Assembly (NCBI GenBank): GCA_033030425.1
Contig: JAUFSD010000017.1
Location: 992,001 to 1,056,000 of the forward strand
Source: Verpa conica
Lineage: Eukaryota > Ascomycota > Pezizomycetes > Pezizales > Morchellaceae
Direction: 5' to 3'
Length of the DNA: 64,000 bases
In this document: positions 36,801-45,239 of the stretch, piece after piece
Position numbering within the stretch: position 1 is the stretch's first letter
How the letters are laid out: each line of letters starts with the position of its first letter
The notes under the pieces: model-generated
The model's input: only the letters and a program-made list of their open reading frames with translations
Database searches by the model: none
Told to the model about the DNA's origin: nothing
Made by a program: the position numbers and the translations under genes

Positions 36801-37480
36801 GAAGACGATTTACTGAATAAGGAGAACTATTCGATTATAAGACTTTTAAGCAAGCAGAAGGTTTTCGTACTCTGTTTGCCAAGGATTGTGGATGGGTTTA
36901 AAGGCGCTGACTCAGGTACTGACTATTGAACTTCTAACATTAGCCGCTTTCTTACTGATGATTATAGCCGTGAAACAAAACTACCTTGTCGCTCTCTCAA
37001 ATATACTCCGCTATGTCCCCTCTACAGTAATACTAACTGAACTCCACAATATACTTCCACTCCTCCTACAGTCCCTCGACCTCCGCGATCCAGGCGTTAA
37101 ATCTGCTACGATCGAGACTCTCATAGTCACGATTCAGGAATCTGCTGGTGCAGTTAAGGAGCATGTATCGTCGCTGATATCACGCCTACTAACGACATGT
37201 ACGAGCCGTTCACTAAACCCTCCAAGGGTAAGAGGCGCGGCCCTGAGATGTTTAAGCGCCTTCCCTGGGGCATTGAGGAATGAGTTATTATTACCTTTTA
37301 AGAGACAGGTATTGAGGAGTTTAATGGTCGTATTAGATGATCCGAAGAGAAATGTTAGGAAGGAGGTATAGGTTCCTTGGACTTTATATCTCTTGCTGAA
37401 GGCTGGGCTAACTTGGGCATGGTGAACAGGCAGTATACTGTAGGGCTAAATGGTTTGCCATGGATGAGCCAGAGGCGTAG
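33842..37480 (+). CDS. MET18: MMS19/Met18, cytosolic Fe-S protein assembly and DNA repair factor
   Basis: HEAT-repeat scaffold of the CIA targeting complex that delivers iron-sulfur clusters to nuclear enzymes such as XPD and DNA polymerases. Ten exons (33842-33920, 33987-34076, 34139-34201, 34256-34480, 34538-34677, 34729-35863, 35918-36354, 36423-36915, 36968-37365, 37430-37480) join in phase to 1036 aa, the length of yeast Met18. The N-terminal MMS19_N domain shows AKRIEIKELKLLDVVQSLGEY, GGEKDPRNLMIVFSVIK and LLFDVVYCYFPITFRPPPDD. The C-terminal HEAT domain shows VALSNILRYVPSTVI, LLQSLDLRDPGVKSATIETL, DDPKRNVRKE|AVYCRAKW and the end MDEPEA. The join at 35863|35918 uses an acceptor inside an otherwise open frame; phase decides it. 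Confidence 0.94.
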
Positions 37481-37955
37481 ATATCGAGGTGGGAATTAAT
37501 ACCTGTTCATAGATATTTTTGGTAGTAGAGGATTATTATGGGCTAGAATTTTAGTGGCATATTTAAAAAAATACCACACGATTCACATAGTAGTGACTAT
37601 TCAGGGAGGGTGGCGTAGACTGTGATGCTTGGTTCTCTAGGGGATGGGGCACTATATTGAGATACCACGCTCCAGGGCTCTATTGTACTCTTTGCGTATC
37701 CTGCTCCATCTCATTAGGGAGTATAGTAGGTGCCTTCTATAAGAATCTTTACTCCATGAGAATATTAAATCACGCCCTGAGTGTATTCTTAGAGGGGTTT
37801 CTACTATATAGCTATAAAACTATACAGTAAAAACCGTGCAGGACGAGGCGACCAATCAGGAAGCGCCACGGATTTTTCTCACCACCACAAGAAAATTTTC
37901 CATCGAGTTTTGAGCCAATCAGAGAATCAGAATACCTGCCCCTCTTGACTTCATC
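37481..37955. other. 3' flank of MMS19
   Basis: AT-rich non-coding sequence before the transposon-rich block; no gene, RNA or clear repeat end was recognised. Confidence 0.5.
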
Positions 37956-38624
37956 ATGGGACAGAAGAAACTCACATTGAACGGGTCAGCAAACAGGATG
38001 AGTCCATGAGACATATCTACCGGGAAATATTACGTAGCAATTGTTGCTAAGTTGGAGAGTGAAAAGAGCAGATTAGAGAGGGAGGTAAGGAGGCTGAGAA
38101 GGGAGGTTGGGGTTTTAACCAAGAGAAACAGAAAGAAAATAAGGGACAATAACAGAGAAAAAGAGAAAGAAACAGAGAGAAAAGAGAACGAAGGGGGAGG
38201 GAAAGGAGGACTGCTCACGCCTGAGTCTACACCAGCACCAGAACCGAGATTGCAACCGGAAGCAAAAAAATTTAAGCCACAACTGCCAGCGCCACCGTCA
38301 CCACCATCACCACTACTATCTTTGCCACAGATAAAGACTGTCAAGTTAAGCAAGCCAGAAACAGCAGTAGTTACACCAATACCTGAATTACCTGAAGCGA
38401 GCGACAAAATGGATATTGATACCCCGCAAGCAAACACAATTGAGGGAGAAAGGAAAGAAGAGTTCTTTTAAAATTTGCCAGAGCTTTGGGACAAAGCAAG
38501 AAAGATTAAGAGAAAAAAGAAAGAAAAGAAGGCAGCGGTTATGGGACAGCTTTTTGATATAGCAGGGAAAGTTAGTGACGAGCTGGAAGGATTGGGATTG
38601 TTGAGAGCAGAAGGGAAAATATGA
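37956..38624 (+). pseudogene. Coiled-coil, Lys/Glu/Pro-rich coding relic with two stops
   Basis: A single frame of 223 codons runs from ATG at 37956 to TGA at 38622, broken by in-frame TGA (38007) and TAA (38469). After the first stop it reads YYVAIVAKLESEKSRLER followed by a heptad-like charged coiled coil (LRREVGVLTKRNRKK). A Pro-rich middle follows (QLPAPPSPPSPLLSLPQIKT), then, beyond the second stop, LPELWDKARKIKRKKKEKKAA and GQLFDIAGKVSDELEGLGLL. The composition is clearly protein-like but I do not recognise a family. It directly abuts the left inverted arm of the large element, so it may be a transposon-encoded protein or part of a gene disrupted there. Both stops could arise by C-to-T change. 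Confidence 0.5.
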
Positions 38625-38732
38625 TAGTGTGCCTGCATCAGCAAACCTGCAAGATTGCGTCAGGAGCAACTGTAGCACGGGACGCTAATGATGCCACATT
38701 CGGCAATTGGCCAAATATGACGCTACTGTGAG

Positions 38733-39097
38733 TTTCACAGAGCGATCGGACGTCAGGGCGAGTCTTGGTGTGACTCGTGCAAGGAGGAGGGTAGGGTAAC
38801 AGGTGTCGAGGAGAAGGACAAAGGCATTGTACAAAGAGGGGATTTTGTGTATAAATAGGGAGCGTTGCTCCCTCTCTGTAATAGTTTTCTTTCTCTTTTC
38901 TTTACGCAACGTTTCTTCAGTTAGAATCAGTACAAACTTCTTTCTTCGCTGCCTCTCTGCCGTTACATCGCTACACGATCGCTGAAACCACTTTTTACTC
39001 CACAAACCTTTGGTATTTTGCCTGTAACGGATAGTTACCGTGCCATCGAGTTAGTTGTATCCTGTGGTTACGCTGCCCTCACGCTGTCCCCTTGAAA
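38733..39097. mobile_element. 365-bp LTR-like insertion with 5-bp TSD
   Basis: It interrupts the left inverted arm. The right arm reads continuously ACTGTGAGGCGTCAGG, while the left arm has ACTGTGAG, then 365 bases, then GTGAGGCGTCAGG, giving a GTGAG duplication (38728-38732 and 39098-39102). Inside is a TATA motif (GTATAAATAGGG near 38849) followed by a T/C-rich stretch, as in LTR U3-R-U5. The ends are TTTCA...TGAAA rather than the canonical TG...CA, so 'solo LTR' is provisional. Confidence 0.6.
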
Positions 39098-39353
39098 GTG
39101 AGGCGTCAGGGGCTCCTGGCGCTCTGCTGAAGGCGTCAGAGGCTCCTGATACAACACCAAAGGCTCCTGATGCCTCTGACGCTTTCTGGTAGGCTTCCTG
39201 ACATTTTCTGGTGCTGCTTGGTACTGTCACGCTCTTGTCACGGTCACATCACAGAAGTACTAGTATGGTTCTCAATTATTTTATTATATGCTATCTAATA
39301 TGTACAAAATATCCCTAATTTGCTTGTCCTCAGCACCTGCTTGTCACCCTAAC

Positions 39354-40231
39354 GGTCTCGAGGATCCTGCTGCTGTCGCTTGAAGGGTCCTGCTGCTGCT
39401 GCTTAGGAGGTCCTCCTGCTGTCACTTGGGGGGGGGTCTCGAGGGTCTTGCTGCTACTGCTTAGGAGGTCTTGCTGCTGTTGCCTGGAGGGGGTCTTGAG
39501 AGTCCTGTGTCGCGGGCAGCTCCGAGGATACCAATGCCACCGTCGCACGGAACAAGACCAAAACCGGACCATACCCCAGCAAGAGAGTCACCTTCGACCT
39601 CGCCCCCACTAGGCGATCGAGTCGATTGAATGCGCGCATTGTGAGCGATTTAACGGAAAGGGAATAAAGGGCGCGGGAAGGCTCGTATCCACGCACACGA
39701 GGTTGGTGGGGGTTTGTGTCTCTGGCAATAAGGTTCTCCGGGCCAACGGCCCCTCGTGGTAGTTTCGGAATTTACGTAACGTTATCGTATGACCCCAGGA
39801 GCTCTTTGTACACTTTGTATGTGGTTTGTATGGGAAAGATACCTTTCTGTTGGATATGACATATCCAACAGAAACAGTGGGAGAAAATTAGTTTAGAGTG
39901 AAAAAGTTTTCTTTGGCGTTAAGGTTATTTTGGAAGCAGAGAAGAAGGGAAAAATAGGGGAAGCATATAAGGAGGGGCCTCGCCCCGAGGATTTTCTTAG
40001 GCACGCAACGTCTTGTTTATATTGTTTAGTAAAGAAATATTACAGAGTTTTTCACTTGTAATATCTTTTGTCGTAACACCGTTCATTGTCGCCGTCCCAG
40101 TCGCTGTCACCGTTCCGTTGCCTAGGCTTCACCGTACCATCCCAACCGCCCCGCCACATCCTGCTGCTACTGCTTAGGAGGTCTTGCTGCTGTCGCCTAG
40201 AGAGTCTTGAAGACCCTGCTACTGTCGCTTA
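39354..40231. repeat. CTGCTG-rich minisatellite split by a solo LTR
   Basis: Degenerate units of roughly 24-33 bases of the form GGTCYTGCTGCTRCTGCTTAGGAG occupy 39354-39507 and resume at 40159-40231. The interruption is exactly the solo LTR at 39508-40158, showing that the array is older than that insertion. Confidence 0.75.
39508..40158. mobile_element. 651-bp solo LTR with TSD TCCTG
   Basis: The insertion begins TGTCGCGGGCAG and ends CCCGCCACA, i.e. TG...CA with a short terminal inverted repeat (TGT[C/G]GCGGG). It is flanked by the 5-bp direct repeat TCCTG (39503-39507 and 40159-40163). A TATA-like CATATAAGG lies at about 39964, followed by AT-rich sequence with polyadenylation-like motifs. 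This is the structure of a solo long terminal repeat left by recombination of a Ty3/gypsy- or copia-class retrotransposon. It also holds a perfect hairpin CTGTTGGATATG-A-CATATCCAACAG near 39846-39870. Confidence 0.8.
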
Positions 40232-40617
40232 GTGTAACGGAGACACTCTCAAGGGAGTTGTAAAAACCGATCACCTATTGGGGAACAGCAGGCGATAATC
40301 ACGAGGCAAGGCTAGTATCGAGAGACTAGGAACTCAAGGACAAGGTAGGTATGGTAACAATATAAGTTGTTGCGTGAAGAACTAACTAACTAACAGAGAT
40401 GCGTCCCTTTTATACCCTTTCTGGAGGGACGCTGAGATCAACAATGAGACAATATGAAACCGAAGGAGCGACCTCCTTCTACATGAAACTGTAGACGTCT
40501 CGTCCTGCGAGGCGTACTTCTTACATGACCAATGATAACAAGAATCCTACGAGATATGAAACGATACATGAAACAAGGAGGCAGACAAGGCAGACTAGGA
40601 AATGGGTGTTCTTGACA

Positions 40618-41420
40618 GGAGTACTGCCGTACCAAAAAAAACCAACAACCTCCCTTTCTGATGAGAAGCTTCAGCAGCAAGGCTTAGAACCGCTCGTCAA
40701 CACGGAAGGTCGACAGTCCCTAGGCTAAACAGGTATAAGGAATTTTAAGGGTTGCAAACTAAAGACTTTAAAAGGCTCTGCTTCCCAGGGGAAGACAAAC
40801 GTCTTTAGCGAAGAGTATGAGGGTCTCTGAACAACAGTTGTTCGTTGACTAGCAAGAATGATTGTCCTGGGGGAAGGACGGGTTTAAGCTATGAATTTTG
40901 ATTGCGAGCAGGCTGCCAAGGAGCGGGGAACAGTTCCTCCGTGCTTGGAAATCAACTGAGTCTAGAGCGACCCTAAAAACTAGCGGGGTCGATAGACTAG
41001 CGACTAAAAGCTGTAACGGGGGCACTCCCAGGGGAGTACTGCCGTACCAAAAAAAACCAACAACCTCCCTTTCTGACGAGAAGCTTCAGCAGCGAGGCTT
41101 AGAACCGCTCGTCAACACGGAAGGTCGACAGTCCCTAGGCAAAACAGGAATAAGGATTTAATGGATAGATAACTAAAGACTTTAAAAGGCTCTGCTTCCC
41201 AGGGGAAGACAAACGTCTTTAGCAAAGAGTATGAGGGTCTCTGAACAACGGTTGTTCGTTGACTAGCAAGAATGATTGTCCTGGGGGAAGGACGGGTTTA
41301 AGCTATGATTTTGATTGCGAGCAGGCTGCCAAGAAGCGGGGGAACAATTCCTCCGCGCTTGGAAATCAACTGAGTCTAGAGCGCCCCTAAGAACTAGCGG
41401 GGTCGATAGACTAGCAACTA
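40618..41420. repeat. Tandem duplication, period about 415 bp (two copies)
   Basis: Copy 1 (40618-41032) and copy 2 (41033-41420) both begin GGAGTACTGCCGTACC and share long identical blocks, for example CTGCTTCCCAGGGGAAG and ACCGCTCGTCAACACGG, with scattered substitutions and small indels. Both are non-coding, since their open frames are short and broken. The start of copy 1 is preceded by a related GTAACGG...CACTC motif at 40232. Confidence 0.85.
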
Positions 41421-41755
41421 AAAAGCGCTGGTTACTAAAAGCTCTGTAACTATTGCTAAAATGGTCCGATTTCAAATCCGATTGCACCTATGGATTCGCA
41501 GCACTGTCCCCCATATACCCTCCGAGTTTGGTTCGGTTGGACAAATTTTCCTGACGGTTTTGGGGTTATTTTTGGGGTCCAAAACTTGTCTTTTTGTTAG
41601 GGAATCAGCAACTCAGGGGGGCCCCCTCTGCAAACGGCGGGTGGCACAGTGGGGCGCCTCGGGGGTGTTAGAAACACAGAGTCCCCTAGGTAGGGTAACC
41701 CACTGGTGATTCCTGCCGTTGCTTAGATTCCTTTCCCACGTTCCTAGTCCAACCT

Positions 41756-41850
41756 GGGGTCGTGGCGGAGAGGTAATCTTGATCCATAAGGACCTTAGGG
41801 CGACGCACAAGGCCTAGCCCCCTATGGTTCGATTCGTGACGCCGCCAGGT
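41756..41850 (+). other. tRNA-like segment (box A + box B), copy 1
   Basis: A box A match TGGCGGAGAGG (41763-41773) is followed 53 bases later by a box B-like GGTTCGATTCG (41826-41836; consensus GGTTCGANTCC). The arms expected for a tRNA cloverleaf pair poorly (the T stem is not complementary), so this is not a functional tRNA gene. It may be the promoter head of a SINE or a decayed tRNA-Leu/Ser-like sequence. Confidence 0.3.
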
Positions 41851-42600
41851 TAATTATTTATTTTGCTGGCGGCCCTAACTACTAAGCGTAGCTTTGCTCT
41901 CGTTTCATGGCTCTCGGCCTCCCATAAGATTGGCCATCAGCAAAGCTGTTATTATTCCTCCTAGAGGAACAGGAGCTTAACTCTGTTCATGGAGGTAACT
42001 GCTTCAGTCTCATTGTACTAGTATCTCCCATAGCTATACGCTACAGACGCATTACTCTGGTCTCTGTCGCATACCAACAACGGTGAGATTCACTCCGTCC
42101 TAGGGGCTCGCCAGCTCGCTTAGGGATCGGGCTATCATAGTAATGGCTTTCCTTAGTATCTATTGACCGGGATAGGATAGCTAGTCCTAACCCTCAAGGG
42201 AGATCCTTAGGTGTCTCTATGGAGAGGTACTTGAGACTAGTCATGACGATGGTTAGATCGTCACAAAAGCGTTGGTTACTAAAAGCTCTGTAACTTTTGC
42301 TATAATGGTCCGATTTCAAATCCGATTGCACCTATGGATTCGCAGCACTGTCCCCCATATACCCTCCGAGTTTGGTTCGGTTGGACGAATTTTCCTGACG
42401 GTTTTGGGATTATTTTTGGGGTCCAAAACTTGTCTTTTTGTTAGAGAATCAGCAACTCAGGGGGGCCCCCTCTGCAAACGGCGGGTGGCACAGTGGGGCG
42501 CCTTGCGGGTGTTAGAAAACACAGAGTCCCCTAGGCAGGGTAACCCACTGGTGATTCCTGCCGTTGCTTAGATTCCCTTCCCACGTTCCTAGTGCAACCT

Positions 42601-42695
42601 GGAGACGTGGCGGAGAGGTAATCTTGATCCATAAGGACCTTAGGGCGAAGCACAAGGCGTAGCCCCGTATGGTTCGATTCGTGACGCCGCCAGGT
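42601..42695 (+). other. tRNA-like segment (box A + box B), copy 2
   Basis: Second copy of the same structure, with TGGCGGAGAGG at 42608-42618 and GGTTCGATTCG at 42671-42681. It has small differences from copy 1 outside the boxes while both boxes are unchanged. Confidence 0.3.
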
Positions 42696-43405
42696 TAATT
42701 ATTATTTTTGCTGGCGGCCCTAACTACTAAGCATAGCTTTGCTCTTATCTCACAGCTCTCGGCCTCCCATAAGGTTGGCCATCAGCAAAGCCGTTGTTAT
42801 TCCTCCTAGAGGAACAGGAGCTTAACTCTGTTCATGGAGGCAACTGCTTCAGTCTCATTGCACTAGTATCTCCCGTAGGTATAAGCTACAGACGCATTAC
42901 TCTGGTCTCTGTCGCATACCGACGACGGTGAGCTTCGCTCCGTCCTAGGAGCTCGCCAGCTCGCTTAGGGATCTGGCTATCATAGTAATGACTTTCCTTA
43001 GTATCTATTGACCGGAATAGGATAGCTAGTCCTAACCCTCAAGGGAGATCCTTAGGTGTCTCTATATGGAGAGGTACTTGAGACTAGTCATGACGATGGT
43101 TAGATCGTCACACGTACTAGTACTTCCGTGATGTGACTGTGACAAGAGCGTGACAATACCAAGCAGCCCCAGAGGATGTCAGGAAGTCTACTAGAGAGCA
43201 CCAGAGGCATCAGGAGCCTCTGACGTCTTTCCCAGAGCGTCAAGTTGTTTATTAGAGAGCACTAGATGCGTCAGGACGTTTACTAGAGAGCACCAGATGC
43301 GCCAGGAGCCCCTGACGCCTCACAGTAGTGTCATATTCGGCCAATTGCTGAATGTGGCATCCCTAGCGTCCCGTGCAATAGTTGCTCCTGACGCAATCTT
43401 GCAGG

Positions 43406-44650
43406 TTTCCTGATGTGGAAGAAATCCGAAAAATACTATCAGAACATGAGTTCAAAGATATTTATAATATGGATGAAACAGGCTACTATTTTGGAATGCA
43501 GCCAGACCGTAGTTTATCTACTGAACAGTTAGAAGGAAAAAGAAAAGATAAGAGACGGATTACAGTAGCTTTAACTACTAATGGTACTGGAACTAATCGA
43601 CTTCCTCTATGGATTATTGGAAAATCGGAAAATCCCCGCTGTTTTAAACATGTCAACCTCAAGTTACTCGGCTGCCACTACCGTTCCAATAAAAAAGCAT
43701 GGATGAAATCAGACATTATGCGTGAGTTTTTGGTTTGGTTTGATGAGAGGATGCATGAGCGTAAAGTTATTCTTCTTTTAGATAATTTTTCTGCTCATGA
43801 AAAGGCAGTCAGAGAATTAGGTGGAGAGCAGGGCTTAAAAAACACGAGAATTGTATGGCTTCCTGCAAATACTACATCAAAATGGCAGCCAATGGATCAA
43901 GGAATTATCCAGACTTGGAAAGCACATACTCGGCGCCATTTCATTCGTCATCTCATTGCAAAAATCGATACTCTCGGCGCTCATGAAACACTTCCTAAAC
44001 CGAACCTTCTCCAAGCTATACGGTGGGCAGTAGAAGCGTGGGGTTTTGACACTTCTCCAACAACAATTTTTAACTGCTATGTCAAAAGTACGGTAAAAGA
44101 GAAAAAACCTGTACATGCCGAGCTTGCCGAGCCTACCTCCGGAGATCTCAAAGCGATTCGCACAGAAATGATAATGTCATTTGAAGCATTAAAAAATGCC
44201 AATTTAATCCAGCAGCCTATGGATATTGACGATTTTCTCAATCCCTGTGAAGAGATCATAGAAGATTCACCCAATGTATTAGAGGTAATTCACTTCAACT
44301 CTCTTATAGTTTATTCTCTAACCACTCGCTTCTACTTATAGAAACACATACTTGATTCTTTTCTTCCACCAACTGAGACTGAAATAGAAGAAGATATAGT
44401 AGAGGAAGTAAAGAAAATTGGGTTTGAAGAAGCTATGAGTGCGTTAGAAACACTCTACCAATTTGAGTGCCAGCAGGAAAGTACTGCGCCCGGTACTCTC
44501 ACACAATTAACAAGATGGAAGCGTGATATGGAAGCTCAAAGAGTTCATAATATGGGCAAGCAAGTACAGCAAAAGATTACTCTATTCTTTCATGTACCTC
44601 AGACTGCTAGTGGATCAGATAGTGGAGACCTTGCGGACGGTATACTGTAA
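43406..44650 (+). pseudogene. 5'-truncated DDE transposase (pogo/Tigger type)
   Basis: The coding sequence opens at FPDVEEIRKILSEHEF, directly inside the right arm of the large element, and has no upstream DNA-binding (HTH/CENP-B) domain. The DDE_1 catalytic core is complete: first Asp in DIYNMDETGYYF, second in VILLLDNFSAHE, third in SKWQPMDQGIIQ, a DDD triad as in pogo/Tigger/Fot1 transposases. A 57-nt intron (44285-44341) joins NVLE|KHILDSFLPP in phase. Retained, it ends translation at 44341. The C-terminal tail ends at 44650 (SGDLADGIL). The reading frame over the core is intact, suggesting a fairly recent truncation. Without its N-terminal domain it cannot be an autonomous element here. 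Confidence 0.85.
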
Positions 44651-45239
44651 ATAATTTTTTTTACGTCTTACGAGACATGGATTATCACTCGGTTTTATTT
44701 TTAAGAATAAATAGCCTATAAGAATATGAGATCCCGGTCCCAACCATATTCTTATAGGGAGAGTCGCCTGTACTACAGTTAATTAGGTTAAATTTCGGTT
44801 AATGGGGGATTTTTAAAGGGCAAACCCGACCCGGCCGGGGAATGGGGCGGTTCCCCGAAGAGTTTGGGGGACCAAATCCCCCGTGACAAACACTAACCTC
44901 TATACACATTTTGGTGGTTGTAACCCTATTCCGAGTTATTAATTAACGTGCGAGTAGTCTTTTGCTAAAAATTATATTTCTCTGTTTAGTCAGAATTGAT
45001 CTCTTAGAATTGTAGATTTCTTGACACTCATTCATACCATAGTTATAATTTGGCTGAATTGAATACAAAAAACTTTAACTTGGAGGAAACAAGGTTAGGT
45101 TCATGCAGCTGATGACTAGGGGATTAAGGAGGAAAAAAAAGAATAAATTCTCAGTAGTAACCCCTCAAGCGCCTCCTGTATACTGCTACTAATACAAATT
45201 TCAGGAAACACCCCTTTACTCAAACAATAACATGATTCA
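44651..45239. other. Intergenic region with a perfect hairpin
   Basis: Between the transposase and the convergent dipeptidyl aminopeptidase gene. It holds the inverted repeat described at 44715-44758 and otherwise no recognisable feature. Confidence 0.5.
44715..44758. repeat. Perfect 14-bp inverted repeat (hairpin)
   Basis: CCTATAAGAATATG (44715-44728) and CATATTCTTATAGG (44745-44758) are exact reverse complements separated by 16 bases. It lies 65 bases after the transposase stop codon; it could be part of the transposon 3' end or a transcript-end structure. Confidence 0.75.

Larger units (their letters stand above)
41421..43112. repeat. Tandem duplication, period about 844 bp (two copies)
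   Basis: Copy 1 (41421-42264) begins AAAAGCGCTGGTTACTAAAAG and copy 2 (42265-43112) begins AAAAGCGTTGGTTACTAAAAG. Both end in GGTTAGATCGTCACA. They are well over 90 % identical by eye. Each contains several potential stem-loops (for example CTCCTAGAGGAACAGGAG-type segments) and one tRNA-like box A/box B pair. No conserved protein is encoded. Confidence 0.87.
38636..43415. mobile_element. 4.8-kb nested element with long inverted terminal arms
   Basis: The left end (CATCAGCAAACCTGCAAGATTG...) and right end (reverse complement CATCAGGAAACCTGCAAGATTG...) are inverted copies. Similarity continues for about 90 bp with few mismatches and then, beyond an insertion in the left arm, through blocks such as GCGTCAGGGGCTCCTGGCGC and GTCACGCTCTTGTCAC up to a shared AAGTACTAGTA (left arm ends about 39265, right arm begins about 43113). 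The interior has no intact open frame. It contains a minisatellite, a solo LTR and tandem duplications, annotated separately. The long imperfect arms with CTGACGCC-type repeats look like a non-autonomous foldback or MULE-type element. No target duplication was recognised at the outer ends. Confidence 0.68.

Noticed and set aside
39454..39696. Arg/Ser-rich open frames in the minisatellite and solo LTR
   Set aside because: They cross the LTR boundary and come from CTG-rich repeats; they are not protein genes.
41756..41850. Functional tRNA gene
   Set aside because: Boxes A and B are present, but the T stem and acceptor stem do not pair, so a working tRNA is not supported; recorded only as tRNA-like.
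41461..42571. Frames of 82 and 99 codons repeated in both 844-bp units
   Set aside because: The repeated frames differ in length because of a small indel, match no family and simply follow the DNA duplication.
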